Source: Lithodes maja (Eukaryota; Arthropoda; Malacostraca; Decapoda; Lithodidae). From it: a DNA stretch of 64,000 nt. The position numbers were made by a program, and so were the translations under genes. Every line of letters starts with the position of its first letter. Position 1 is the stretch's first letter. Where the stretch lies: NCBI GenBank assembly GCA_037953745.1, contig JBAKBP010007988.1, positions 30,963 through 94,962 on the forward strand, written 5' to 3'. Positions 10,898 through 21,716 of this stretch are shown here, piece by piece. Below the pieces are notes generated by a model, which had not been told where the DNA came from, searched no databases, and saw nothing but the letters and a program-made list of their open reading frames with translations.

Positions 10898-11337
10898 TAT
10901 TGATAATGCAAAAGTATTGAACACACTTAAAAGTGTATGTTATTTGGTCTCTATATAATCTGTGAATCATTTCCGATATGATAGAATTAAAGACATTTTT
11001 TCCACCAACTCATAATCAGCAAAAACGACACAAATGTCAATTAAAAACATGTTATAATATTTCCCCATCATTTTGTGTATACCGTGGGAACCAAAAAAAA
11101 CAAAAATCTATCAAACGTAAATCTCCCGTCTGGGAAGCTCGGCGCATAGACAGAGGGGAGGGTTGAAATATTTCTTTGACTATCTTATTTATTATTTATC
11201 TATGTGCTGGAAGGATATTATATTTTTCAATTCCATCACATTAGAAATGATTCAAAGATTACAAAAAGTCCAAATAAGACATAGTTATGTTAATGTATAA
11301 GGGATTTAGGTAGTGCATTAGAGAGATAGATAGATAG
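10898..11337. repeat. GATA-ended interspersed repeat, copy 1
   Basis: A repeat running from about gcaaaagtattgaac through ataatctgtgaatcattt and gtgctggaaggatatt to a gatagatagatag end. Related copies lie at 20575-20838, 20839-21101, 42186-42654 plus 54279-54701, and 55328-55476. No coding capacity. The LTR element inserted in its GATA tail, duplicating atag. Confidence 0.6.
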
Positions 11338-13143
11338 TGTTACGGCTGGATCGGCAATACATATTCGGGATTCTTGATCGTAGGACAGAAATGGCTTATG
11401 TGACAACGACACGCTCGATTCCAGTCCCAAATACTATATGCTCCAGACAACAAAAGCACCAACGCCCTACAGAGTTATCGTCTATGGTAACGAGGTACCT
11501 TAACTCGGCGAAAGTGTACAACAGGGGTAGGCTATGAGGCTAAACTCCCTCAGACATTTATAGGTTACGTTATTACTAAAGAAATGCAATACTCAAGAAA
11601 CTACGTTAATATTAAGCCTCTAATAATGTAGAATAGAAGCAGGCTAAAGGTATGACAGTGAAATGCTAAATGACAAATGTACACGCCTATTTGAAAGCGC
11701 GTGCACTAGAATAACTGTCCCCTACTAACATGCACTAGCATGTAGCATACAAGATGTTCATGATCCAGTAGATACCTAATAATACACATGGAAGGAACAT
11801 AAATAGTAGTCACTTATTATAAGAATGAATCTATACTTGGAATAACTAAAAGGTTGCAGGCAACAGTACTGCGCCGGTAGCCTACTACCGCATAGGCTAC
11901 TTCGCTTCTCTCACTCTGTCTCCCCTCTGAGTCCGTATGCGCCCTACGCAATGGAACTCCGGACACAGCAGCAAAACGACAGTGCAGTTAATTGATACAT
12001 GAAAGTATTAATAGTGTTGTCTTGTGTGTGAGTAATGTGTATTGTAAAGTGTTACATACATAAACTTAAAGAGAGCTGCAATGCATAGTAAAATAAAGAT
12101 ATAACCCACTCATCATCCCCATGTGTTCTAGCTAGCAGGCCAAGTCACAGGAACAACGAGTCCCAGCACCGAAAGCGAGAACCCAGGAAAAGACTGCAGA
12201 GAACACAAGGACAGATAAATTACGTTACTCTACTATACCGGCACTACGAGCGAGCTGTAGTCTCTGGTACTACACTCGCTCCTGGCTCGGTAGGCAAATC
12301 AAGGCTAAGTCCTCGCCCCTCTACAGACAACTCCTGGGCATGGTCGGGCTCTTACACATGGCACTAGTCTAGTCACAAATTGGATGATGAGCTGGGCATA
12401 TAACTCGTGAACATGTAGAACGTTCACCAACTATCCTCATCAAGAAGATCGCTGTTCACATTAACCCCTTAAATCTAATACATGTAAATATATGCTTGTC
12501 CTAAGAGTAATACGAGAGGTGAGTGCTGAAACTCCTTTAGGACCTCAAGGGAAGGGTATGCATTTAAATAGAGAGAAGAATGAAATGAGAGTAATGTCGT
12601 CAGAGAGAAAGAGTGCAACCGTGAGAAGTTGGGAGAGAGGGCAAGGGATGTTAGAATCTCAAAGGTTCTAGGCAACCTGGTCATAGAGCACACAGCGAGC
12701 CTCCAGGCAATGTGCTGTACGACAACATGGGCAGCCCAGGCAGCATAGGCAGGCGGCAATGTACTACCAACCCTGTCGCACCTAGCTATAAGCGCAGGGC
12801 TGCCAACCGGTCCATACGTCTGGCAACCACCCCCCCGGCAGCGTGGCGCACCGCTACCCTCTCGCTCTGAAGTCTAACTCACTCTCTCTCTCTGAATTCC
12901 CACTGTCTTATCTATCAACTTCTCTATCGATACTACATATTAAATGGAAGGTCTCGACATGGCTTAAAACAAAACCCACCACTGGTTAGCAAATGACGAG
13001 ACCTTTGCAGAGATACAAAGAACATAGTTATACGTTGTCACACTCAATATAAGCAGCCAGCATGGTACAGCGCGGTACCGTGGTGGTACAGTGGAGTACC
13101 AAGGAGTACAATCAGGTTGCGTTGCCACGCACTGGGCGTCACA
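11338..13143 (-). repeat. 3' LTR of the Gmr1-like element
   Basis: 1806 bp at a constant offset of 7431 from 18769-20574, with every stretch compared identical. It is 3' because coding is on minus. Short frames inside it (for example 12475-12759) are copied in both LTRs and have no recognisable product. Confidence 0.93.
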
Positions 13144-13155
13144 GCCCCCCCCAAG
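13144..13155 (-). promoter_or_regulatory. Polypurine tract of the Gmr1-like element
   Basis: On the minus strand CTTGGGGGGGGC directly precedes the TGTGACG start of the 3' LTR, the position expected for the plus-strand primer. Confidence 0.7.
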
Positions 13156-13425
13156 ATTTTAGATAATCGACCTTAGAAGCATTATCAAAATCTGACAGGC
13201 AACCAACCGACCTGCTACCCTTAGCTGCCACTAATTGCAAAAGGTGCACAACAACTGAAGTGTGAATTATACATAAAACACAATATCGCATGCATCATGC
13301 TACAACAATAAAGACTTACAAAACTAAAAAAAAAAATTCTCGTTTATTTTATTGTTTTATAATCTTTTTGGACGGCGTTATGATAGCCTAATTTTACTCC
13401 TGCTCAACCCACACACCGTGCACGA

Positions 13426-16400
13426 CTATCCTGGATCATCAACCCTTGATAGACAATCTGCTATCACGTTCTCACTCCCGGCAATATGCTGAATGTTGAG
13501 ATTATACTCTTGGAGCATTAGGGACCACCTGGTCAACCGCATATTCCGATTGTGAAACTGATTTAGGAATTTCAAGGGATGATGGTCCGTATAAATCGTC
13601 ACTACCGGGCCGTAGGCTGGAACATAAACTTCGAAATGTTTGAGCGACAAAACGATAGCAAGAAGCTCCTTCTCTATAGTCGAGTAATTCCTTTGTGCCG
13701 AATTAAACTTGCGAGAAAAGAAGCTCACTGGGTGTTCCAAGCCCTCGGAATCAGTCTGCAGTAACACTGCCCCGGCACCCACACCGCTGGCATCAGTCGC
13801 CAGCTGAAAACTCCTGGAGAAGTCTGGGGCTCTCAAAATCGGATGTGTACACAGCAGGTGCTTGACTAGGTCGAAAGCCCTCTGACACTCCGCAGCCCAA
13901 CAGAACTTCACTGACTTCGACAGTAGATCAGTTAACGGTGCTAAGACAGTAGAGTATCCCCGGATGAAGCGCCTATAATAGCCTATCATACCTAGGAACC
14001 GCATGACCTGGCGCTTAGTGGTGGGCCTGGGAAACATATTGATAGCCTGTATCTTGCTCAGGGGGGGGCACACCCGGCCTAACCCGACCACAAAGCCAAG
14101 ATACTGCACAGTAGCCTTTACAAACTCGCACTTCCTCAGGTTCACCACCAGCCCAGCATCGTGCAACTTCCCAAACAGGGTCTCTAAGTTCCTTAGGTGA
14201 TTTTCAAAATTGTCATCATACACTATCACGTCATCAAGGTAGACCGTGCAGTTAGGGATTTCGTCACAAATATCGTTCATCAGGTTCTGAAACGTGGCAG
14301 GTGCGTTCTTAAGCCCATAAGGCATTACGTTACATTGGTAGGTCTTGCCATCTACCACAAAACCACAAACTTGCTTAGCTCGGTCCGACAGGGGTACTTG
14401 CCAGTAGCCTTTTACAAGATCAATTTTAGTAAGGTACTTTGCATTCCCTATCTTGTCCACGCTGTCGTCAACTCGAGGCAAAGGGTAAGGGTTGGTAGTG
14501 GTCAAGCCATTTAGCCTACGAAAATCTATGCAGAACCGCACCTTGCCGTCAGGTTTTGGCTGCAACGTGACGGGTGATGTCCACTTCACATAACCTTCAG
14601 TGATCATCCCTCTCTCAACCATGTACTTTAACTCCTCCCGTAAAGCTGGCAACTTTACCGGAGGCACACGGTAGGGCACTGACTTGAAGGGCACATTATC
14701 ACCGACGTCCACGTCGTGCGTTACCTGAGTAGTGAGACCTGGGTGTTCGGCGAAAACAGAGGGGTATGACCTGAACAGGCCTAGGACAGCAGCACCCTGG
14801 TGCTCAGGCAGGTGACTTACAGCTTGCCTAGCCTCTTGTTCAGTATTCCCCGCCCACTGTTCCGCGGAAATGACACAGTCCCAGCTATCCTCCTCAGCAG
14901 CATGACTGTCCCCACCTCCTTCTCCACCCTGGCCGCTGCAGGCCAGCACAGGGACAGTGAGAGGCTCTGAGGGGCGTCTCACATACTCTTTCATGAGGTT
15001 AACATGACATAACTGATGTTTTTTTCTACGGTCAGGTGTTGCAACGAGATAATCAAGGTCGGACAGTTTCTTAGCCACCACATACGGCCCAATAAACTTG
15101 GCAGAAAGGGGGTGTCCAGGCAAAGGTAAAAGCAACATTACCTCCTGACCCACCGAAAACTCCCGAAGCTTCACCTTGGCGTCATACTGGTGCTTCATGA
15201 CCGCCTGTGCATTAACCAAGTTATTACCTGCCGCTGCCATGCAACCTATAAGTCTCTCCCGGCTCTCAAGGATATATTTAAGTACAGACCCCGGCTTCTC
15301 TTCGCCCTCCCAGATCTCTTTCACCATACTTAAAGGTCCTCTCACATTATGGCCAAAGACTAGTTGATTTGGACTGAACCCCAGGCTCTCTCCTGGGACT
15401 TCACGTGCAGCGAACAGAACATACGGCAGACCCAAATCCCAATCAGTGTCATGTTCTGCACAGTAACAGCGTAGCATACTCTTCAGGGTCGAGTGCCACC
15501 GCTCCAAGACTCCCTGACTCTCGGGATGGTAGGCTGACGACACTACAGAACATATACCGTGCAACTGAAGGGTTTGCTTGAACAACTTGGATGTAAAATT
15601 GCTCCCCTGGTCTGACTGCACCTCACGTGGAAATCCATAACGGGAACAGAACAATAATAAGTTATTAACAACTGCCTTTGCCGAGCCGTTTCTCATGGGG
15701 TATGCGTCCGGGTATCTCGTAGCCACATCCATGATTGTCAACAGGAATTTATTGCCACTACTAGTAGGCGGGAAAGGGCCAACCAAATCTACTACAACTT
15801 TGCTGAACGGAGGCCCGGTGACAGGTATGGGAAACAAAGGTGCCTTCGGGATGGTCTGGTTAGGCTTCCCCGTTGTCTGGCAGGTCGCACACCCAGCCAC
15901 CCATGCACAGACATCAGCCTTGACCCCAGGCCACCAGAAAAACCTGCCCAATGCCGCCAATGTTTTTGTTACCCCCAAATGACCCGCCACCGGCACATCA
16001 TGCGCCAGACACAATAAGGACTCTCTATACTTATTTGGAACAACCACCTGGTCTACTACCCTCGCACCGCCCTCCCACTTCGATTTGGGGTCTAGAAATC
16101 TGCGGTACAATATCCTGTTGAGCCTAAAGAAATCTCCCGGCTTCGCATCCCCATCTTCCTCCAACTCTATGGCACCATTGCTATAACGAGCTAGGCTAGC
16201 GTCTTGCAGCTGCTGCTCACTAATGTCCCTGGGCGTCAATGCATCAAGATGGTTTTGTAATAAGACATTACCCCGGCTAGTAGGCTCTACTGCCTTAGTG
16301 GCTCTCGCTACAGCTCTTGCCTCACGCGAAGTCTTACCCAACTCTGCCTTGTTACACACCATATCTGGGCCAGAGTCAACTCCCGTGTTTATTATAGGTC

Positions 16401-17889
16401 CAAGTACCGAATCACCGAGAAGTGCAGCAGAATCAATGTCCCTTTTCCTGCCCTTAGCAACCTTCTCCTGATCCTTCCTCCACTGTCCCCGAGGTTGAGT
16501 GCTAGGCTGTGCAGGAGCCGCAGAGCGAGATCGGGTTACCACACAGGCCATCTCATCCTGTTGGCACCTCCCAACCCATTCCCGATTCTCACCATCCACG
16601 TCGGCCGCCCTCTCGGCAACGACTAAGGGTGGAGTCCCGGAAGTGGGCACCGCAAAGTCGTTGCCGAGAAGAAGGTCGACGCCCTCAACTGGCAAACACT
16701 CAACGATCCCTACATCCAGCTCCCTGCACACCTCTCCCACTCTCAACTCCAACCTCACAAGTGGGTATGACCTCGTAGCATTTATACCCTGCACCACAAC
16801 AACTCTGGCCGCATTTATCGGTTTCCCTGTGAAGTTCCTCAACAAAGTTTGCGAAGCCCCCGTATCCCTCAGCAAGTCAACCCTCCGTAGTTCACTCCCC
16901 CAGCTCACAAACCCGTGCCCCCGATGGCTACAGAAAGTGTCCCGGACAGGTGTCGAGCCTTCCGTACGCTTCTTTACCGCGTGTGCCTCAGCTGCTGACA
17001 ACCTACCCCGGGCAGTTGCTGCAGCCTTCAGAGACACACCGATACTGTGAACCAATGACACCGGCTTAGCGGGAGTGTTACTAGGGCACTCACGTGAATA
17101 ATGGCCTAGCTTCTGACATTTGTAACATTTCACATCCCCAATGGGCTTCTTCCCTTGTGCGGGCGAAGAAGGGGCCTGACCTTTAGTAAACGGGAGAGGC
17201 TTGTGTTTGTAGGTGTTATTAGGTGCAATGCATTTAGTGTGGTTATGTGTGTCATAGGATTTGTTATTATCGAAAACTCTGGTGGGTGGGGTATAGCGCC
17301 CCTTCTGCCCTGACTCAGCCCTCTGAGCGGCACCGCAACCACGAATCAATGATAATCTGAGGTCTGCCATCTTGGCAGCCTCCTCTACTGTCTTGGGACA
17401 TTTTTCCTTAATGTTCAGCGTTAGATCGGTTCCAGTGCATTTGTAAAACTGTTCCAGATAGAAAAGTTGCTTAATTTCCTCAGCCGACTCTGCGTGCTCG
17501 GACCGAAACCAGTTATTACATACATCTGTTAAGTCCCGTGCGTGCTCCATAAAACTGACGTCGCTCTTCTTATTCACGCCACGGAACTTCAATCTATAAG
17601 TTTCGGGTTGCAGTTCGTAGGCCCGGAGCACAGCCTCCTTCACCAGTCCATACACTACACTCTCGTCCAGTGACAGTGCATCGTAGGCTTTCAACCCCTT
17701 ACCCACTAGACGTGATGAAACTAATGCTGCCCATTTAACCTCCGGCCAGTCATACTCACGACACTTCTTTTCGAAACGAGCAAAAAACTCAGTCACTGCT
17801 GTCTCATCAAATGCGGGTACTAACTTAATTAAATGCGAAAGTGAGTCTGTAACCCGGTGCCCACCACCGAGATGACGCCCCGTGGTCAC
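13426..17889 (-). CDS. Gag-pol polyprotein, Gmr1-like: capsid, CCHC, protease, IN, RT, RNase H
   Basis: An open frame of 1487 codons. In order: a SCAN-like capsid region (about residues 20-190), a CCHC knuckle CYKCQKLGHYSREC (about 253), protease DTGAS (about 338), integrase zinc finger (H-H near 626-630, C-C near 665-670), integrase core with Asp in VVVDLVGPF (about 700), Asp in QSDQGSNF (about 760) and Glu in GVLERW (about 793), a GPY/F-like module, RT with YLDDVIVYD (about 1214), and RNase H with ATDASG (about 1361). All catalytic positions look intact. The frame opens directly after a TAG (17890-17892) with a GTG codon and has no nearby ATG. It overlaps the gag frame by 65 nt in the +1 direction, so expression probably needs a +1 shift. 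The intact frame and identical LTRs suggest a young, possibly active element. Confidence 0.93.
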   Translation of the reverse strand: MTTGRHLGGGHRVTDSLSHLIKLVPAFDETAVTEFFARFEKKCREYDWPEVKWAALVSSRLVGKGLKAYDALSLDESVVYGLVKEAVLRAYELQPETYRLKFRGVNKKSDVSFMEHARDLTDVCNNWFRSEHAESAEEIKQLFYLEQFYKCTGTDLTLNIKEKCPKTVEEAAKMADLRLSLIRGCGAAQRAESGQKGRYTPPTRVFDNNKSYDTHNHTKCIAPNNTYKHKPLPFTKGQAPSSPAQGKKPIGDVKCYKCQKLGHYSRECPSNTPAKPVSLVHSIGVSLKAAATARGRLSAAEAHAVKKRTEGSTPVRDTFCSHRGHGFVSWGSELRRVDLLRDTGASQTLLRNFTGKPINAARVVVVQGINATRSYPLVRLELRVGEVCRELDVGIVECLPVEGVDLLLGNDFAVPTSGTPPLVVAERAADVDGENREWVGRCQQDEMACVVTRSRSAAPAQPSTQPRGQWRKDQEKVAKGRKRDIDSAALLGDSVLGPIINTGVDSGPDMVCNKAELGKTSREARAVARATKAVEPTSRGNVLLQNHLDALTPRDISEQQLQDASLARYSNGAIELEEDGDAKPGDFFRLNRILYRRFLDPKSKWEGGARVVDQVVVPNKYRESLLCLAHDVPVAGHLGVTKTLAALGRFFWWPGVKADVCAWVAGCATCQTTGKPNQTIPKAPLFPIPVTGPPFSKVVVDLVGPFPPTSSGNKFLLTIMDVATRYPDAYPMRNGSAKAVVNNLLLFCSRYGFPREVQSDQGSNFTSKLFKQTLQLHGICSVVSSAYHPESQGVLERWHSTLKSMLRCYCAEHDTDWDLGLPYVLFAAREVPGESLGFSPNQLVFGHNVRGPLSMVKEIWEGEEKPGSVLKYILESRERLIGCMAAAGNNLVNAQAVMKHQYDAKVKLREFSVGQEVMLLLPLPGHPLSAKFIGPYVVAKKLSDLDYLVATPDRRKKHQLCHVNLMKEYVRRPSEPLTVPVLACSGQGGEGGGDSHAAEEDSWDCVISAEQWAGNTEQEARQAVSHLPEHQGAAVLGLFRSYPSVFAEHPGLTTQVTHDVDVGDNVPFKSVPYRVPPVKLPALREELKYMVERGMITEGYVKWTSPVTLQPKPDGKVRFCIDFRRLNGLTTTNPYPLPRVDDSVDKIGNAKYLTKIDLVKGYWQVPLSDRAKQVCGFVVDGKTYQCNVMPYGLKNAPATFQNLMNDICDEIPNCTVYLDDVIVYDDNFENHLRNLETLFGKLHDAGLVVNLRKCEFVKATVQYLGFVVGLGRVCPPLSKIQAINMFPRPTTKRQVMRFLGMIGYYRRFIRGYSTVLAPLTDLLSKSVKFCWAAECQRAFDLVKHLLCTHPILRAPDFSRSFQLATDASGVGAGAVLLQTDSEGLEHPVSFFSRKFNSAQRNYSTIEKELLAIVLSLKHFEVYVPAYGPVVTIYTDHHPLKFLNQFHNRNMRLTRWSLMLQEYNLNIQHIAGSENVIADCLSRVDDPG

Positions 17890-18526
17890 CTACTCTAGAC
17901 TTCTCGACATCCATTTCAGCCTGGTACCTGGTTGCATCCTGATTGGCTTGGATTCTAGCAACCTCTATGCGTTCTATACTAGCCTGTTGTATCCGAGTCT
18001 CCTGCAGCTTAAACTTAGCTAGTTCTAGCTGAAATAACATCTCAGGAGACAGGCCTGGGGGGGGAGAGCACAAAATGGGGGATCCACACCGAGACGTGTT
18101 TACGGGTAAGCCAGCTTGCCCTTGAGAACCCTCCTGCTGCATCGTGCTAAGACTCGCTGGCTGAGGGCCCAGCTCAGGGGTAGAGTGGAATGGAGGCTTG
18201 GAGGGAACCCCCCAAGACCCCACTCCACCCACCGCCCCATCGCCATCACCCAACAAACATGCCACCAAATTCTTCTTGGGCCAACTGTCAGGACAGTCCC
18301 GCCCCAAAACCGTGGCTAAACAGCGAAGACCGTAACAATCAATAACCTGCAGGCGCTGTTCGGTCAAAGGTGTCTGCAAAAATGCCCGGGCATCCCTCTC
18401 TCCACTTATAACACTCCCCTCCCTAAACATCTGTTGTACTTGCTGGTTACTAGGCTGTACCGGGTTATCCTCCCCCGTAAATGATGAGTCATTAGACATA
18501 GTGCTGGTTATACAATTGCTGTTCAT
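17825..18526 (-). CDS. N-terminal Gag frame of the Gmr1-like element
   Basis: 233 codons from an ATG at 18524-18526, just downstream of the 5' LTR and primer site. No domain is named with confidence. Residues 1-110 include a compact cysteine-containing part (IDCYGLRCLATVLGRDCP). The C-terminal part is Gln/Glu/Arg-rich and probably coiled coil (LAKFKLQETRIQQASIER). Capsid-like residues continue in the next frame, so the structural protein appears to span both frames. The overlap with the polyprotein frame is 17825-17889. A single-base indel in this copy is the alternative to programmed frameshifting. Confidence 0.75.
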   Translation of the reverse strand: MNSNCITSTMSNDSSFTGEDNPVQPSNQQVQQMFREGSVISGERDARAFLQTPLTEQRLQVIDCYGLRCLATVLGRDCPDSWPKKNLVACLLGDGDGAVGGVGSWGVPSKPPFHSTPELGPQPASLSTMQQEGSQGQAGLPVNTSRCGSPILCSPPPGLSPEMLFQLELAKFKLQETRIQQASIERIEVARIQANQDATRYQAEMDVEKSRVGDHGASSRWWAPGYRLTFAFN

Positions 18527-18747
18527 AAAAAAAAGAAGTGCTTATTACTAATTGCAGTCTCGACTCACAAAATGTTAAAGATGCTTGAATGACTCTACTC
18601 TAGACACCCCCAACGAAACAATCTGCAAGTCCACCAATACAATAATGACACAATAAAAATTCCTCCAATATGCAAGAAAATTCTAGCCAGCTCTACTAGG
18701 TAGCATAGAATAGTTCTCCAAAAAACATGTGATAGGATACTACTGAA

Positions 18748-18765
18748 TCTTGTGCAAGGTCGCCA
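18748..18765 (-). promoter_or_regulatory. Primer binding site of the Gmr1-like element
   Basis: Three bases past the 5' LTR the minus strand reads TGGCGACCTTGCACAAGA. The leading TGG would pair with the CCA end of a host tRNA. I do not assign the tRNA. Confidence 0.6.
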
Positions 18766-18768
18766 TTT

Positions 18769-20574
18769 TGTTACGGCTGGATCGGCAATACATATTCGGG
18801 ATTCTTGATCGTAGGACAGAAATGGCTTATGTGACAACGACACGCTCGATTCCAGTCCCAAATACTATATGCTCCAGACAACAAAAGCACCAACGCCCTA
18901 CAGAGTTATCGTCTATGGTAACGAGGTACCTTAACTCGGCGAAAGTGTACAACAGGGGTAGGCTATGAGGCTAAACTCCCTCAGACATTTATAGGTTACG
19001 TTATTACTAAAGAAATGCAATACTCAAGAAACTACGTTAATATTAAGCCTCTAATAATGTAGAATAGAAGCAGGCTAAAGGTATGACAGTGAAATGCTAA
19101 ATGACAAATGTACACGCCTATTTGAAAGCGCGTGCACTAGAATAACTGTCCCCTACTAACATGCACTAGCATGTAGCATACAAGATGTTCATGATCCAGT
19201 AGATACCTAATAATACACATGGAAGGAACATAAATAGTAGTCACTTATTATAAGAATGAATCTATACTTGGAATAACTAAAAGGTTGCAGGCAACAGTAC
19301 TGCGCCGGTAGCCTACTACCGCATAGGCTACTTCGCTTCTCTCACTCTGTCTCCCCTCTGAGTCCGTATGCGCCCTACGCAATGGAACTCCGGACACAGC
19401 AGCAAAACGACAGTGCAGTTAATTGATACATGAAAGTATTAATAGTGTTGTCTTGTGTGTGAGTAATGTGTATTGTAAAGTGTTACATACATAAACTTAA
19501 AGAGAGCTGCAATGCATAGTAAAATAAAGATATAACCCACTCATCATCCCCATGTGTTCTAGCTAGCAGGCCAAGTCACAGGAACAACGAGTCCCAGCAC
19601 CGAAAGCGAGAACCCAGGAAAAGACTGCAGAGAACACAAGGACAGATAAATTACGTTACTCTACTATACCGGCACTACGAGCGAGCTGTAGTCTCTGGTA
19701 CTACACTCGCTCCTGGCTCGGTAGGCAAATCAAGGCTAAGTCCTCGCCCCTCTACAGACAACTCCTGGGCATGGTCGGGCTCTTACACATGGCACTAGTC
19801 TAGTCACAAATTGGATGATGAGCTGGGCATATAACTCGTGAACATGTAGAACGTTCACCAACTATCCTCATCAAGAAGATCGCTGTTCACATTAACCCCT
19901 TAAATCTAATACATGTAAATATATGCTTGTCCTAAGAGTAATACGAGAGGTGAGTGCTGAAACTCCTTTAGGACCTCAAGGGAAGGGTATGCATTTAAAT
20001 AGAGAGAAGAATGAAATGAGAGTAATGTCGTCAGAGAGAAAGAGTGCAACCGTGAGAAGTTGGGAGAGAGGGCAAGGGATGTTAGAATCTCAAAGGTTCT
20101 AGGCAACCTGGTCATAGAGCACACAGCGAGCCTCCAGGCAATGTGCTGTACGACAACATGGGCAGCCCAGGCAGCATAGGCAGGCGGCAATGTACTACCA
20201 ACCCTGTCGCACCTAGCTATAAGCGCAGGGCTGCCAACCGGTCCATACGTCTGGCAACCACCCCCCCGGCAGCGTGGCGCACCGCTACCCTCTCGCTCTG
20301 AAGTCTAACTCACTCTCTCTCTCTGAATTCCCACTGTCTTATCTATCAACTTCTCTATCGATACTACATATTAAATGGAAGGTCTCGACATGGCTTAAAA
20401 CAAAACCCACCACTGGTTAGCAAATGACGAGACCTTTGCAGAGATACAAAGAACATAGTTATACGTTGTCACACTCAATATAAGCAGCCAGCATGGTACA
20501 GCGCGGTACCGTGGTGGTACAGTGGAGTACCAAGGAGTACAATCAGGTTGCGTTGCCACGCACTGGGCGTCACA
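18769..20574 (-). repeat. 5' LTR of the Gmr1-like element
   Basis: 1806 bp, the same length and apparently the same sequence as 11338-13143. It would contain the promoter; I could not place a TATA box with confidence. It is followed on plus by the atag target duplication. Confidence 0.93.
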
Positions 20575-21101
20575 ATAGAAAGAGAGTGTATATCGAGGGG
20601 AAAAAACAAAACAAAAAATCTATCAAACGTAAATCTACCATCTCTGCTCGCACGGAGGGGAGAGTTGAAATATTTTGTTGACTATCTTATTTATTATTTA
20701 TCTATGTGCTGGAAGGATATTATATTTTTCAATTCCATCACATTAGAAATGATTCAAAGATTACAAAAAGTCCAAATAAGACATAGTTATGTTAATGTAT
20801 AAGGGATTTAGGTAGTGCATTAGAGAGATAGATAGATAGAAAGAGAGTGTATATCGAGGGAAAAAAACAAAACAAAAAATCTATCAAACGTAAATCTACC
20901 ATCTCTGCTCGCACGGAGGGGAGAGTTGAAATATTTTGTTGACTATCTTATTTATTATTTATCTATGTGCTGGAAGGATATTATATTTTTCAATTCCATC
21001 ACATTAGAAATGATTCAAAGATTACAAAAAGTCCAAATAAGACATAGTTATGTTAATGTATAAGGGATTTAGGTAGTGCATTAGAGAGATAAATAGATAG
21101 A
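20575..21101. repeat. Two tandem copies of the GATA-ended repeat
   Basis: Two near-identical units of 261 bp, each starting gaaagagagtgtatatcgag (20578 and 20839) and ending in gagagatagatagata-type sequence. The third copy (11098-11337) lies across the LTR element, so the retrotransposon landed inside a tandem array. Confidence 0.85.
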
Positions 21102-21716
21102 GCAACGGACTTTGCTCCAATTTTTTTTCGAGCAACGGACTTTGTCCGTTGCTGGGTCCATTGTCCGGCTATGGACAGAGTCCGTTAAATCCGAAATCCG
21201 TTGTATCGGGGTCCGTTAAATCGAGCGTCGACTGTATTATATATATATTCCTCGAAACCCGGGTGTTTTGGCCGAAAAACGTCGTTAACGAAAAACGAAA
21301 TTAATCAGACTGCTTCTCGCATTCCCGCGCATCCCCAAGTGTAGCTGTGTTATTTACCTGTAGAATGGCATTAAGTAGAGCTCTCTAAGTCAACTGGTTG
21401 AGTTGTGATGATGATTTCATTGGAGATAACTTTATGGCCAAAACAGCCACTTTACACTACTTTTCGATACTTAACAACAACATACAGGCACACACGAACA
21501 AGCGACGCTCTCCTTCTTGTGGCCGGAGATGCGGGGCGTCGGTCCAGCCGGCTGTTGTTTACATGCGTCGGACCGACGCCTCGCACACCAAGCTCACAGG
21601 CTTTGACCTCATGGGTGTTTAAGAGCCCTTCCGGGCAGCTCGTGTATGCTTTTTTATGGGCGTTCAAGAGCCCTTCCGGGAACAGAGGGTTAAAGTCGAT
21701 TTTTTTTTTCTGACTC

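Larger units (their letters stand above)
11338..20574 (-). mobile_element. Gmr1-like Ty3/gypsy LTR retrotransposon
   Basis: A complete 9.2-kb element on minus: two 1806-bp LTRs (tgttac...gtcaca on plus), primer site, gag, a polyprotein frame and a polypurine tract, flanked by atag (11334-11337 and 20575-20578). The integrase domain precedes reverse transcriptase and RNase H. Among Ty3/gypsy elements this order is known for the Gmr1 clade; other gypsy elements have integrase last. I found no difference between the LTRs by eye, and they have equal length, so insertion looks recent. It sits inside a Tigger-like element inside a MITE. Confidence 0.92.
10581..21234. mobile_element. Tigger/pogo-like element with TA duplication
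   Basis: The terminal inverted repeat cagtcgacgctcgatttaac (10581) pairs with its exact complement ending ...tcgagcgtcgactg (21234). TA dinucleotides at 10579-10580 and 21235-21236 are the expected target duplication. Terminal sequence and TA use resemble Tigger/pogo elements. No transposase frame is present. The interior is occupied by GATA-ended repeats and the LTR element, so it is non-autonomous. Confidence 0.75.
10556..21693 (+). mobile_element. piggyBac-like MITE 2, split by a Tigger-like element
   Basis: TTAA at 10556-10559 is followed by ccctccagccccggctatg and a TA. The MITE resumes at 21235 with tattatatatatattcctcg, exactly as MITE 1 continues without a break, and ends at TTAA 21690-21693 after gggcgttcaagagcccttcc. 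Without its insert it is about 480 bp. The interruption is at a TA, consistent with a Tc1/mariner-superfamily insertion. Confidence 0.85.

Noticed and set aside
11337..11537. 66-codon ORF inside the LTRs (also at 18750-18968)
   Set aside because: Antisense to the element, no family resemblance, duplicated only because the LTR is duplicated.
12475..12759. 94-codon minus-strand ORF in the LTR (also 19906-20190)
   Set aside because: No recognisable domain, and identity of the two copies is explained by LTR identity. A small LTR-encoded protein cannot be excluded.
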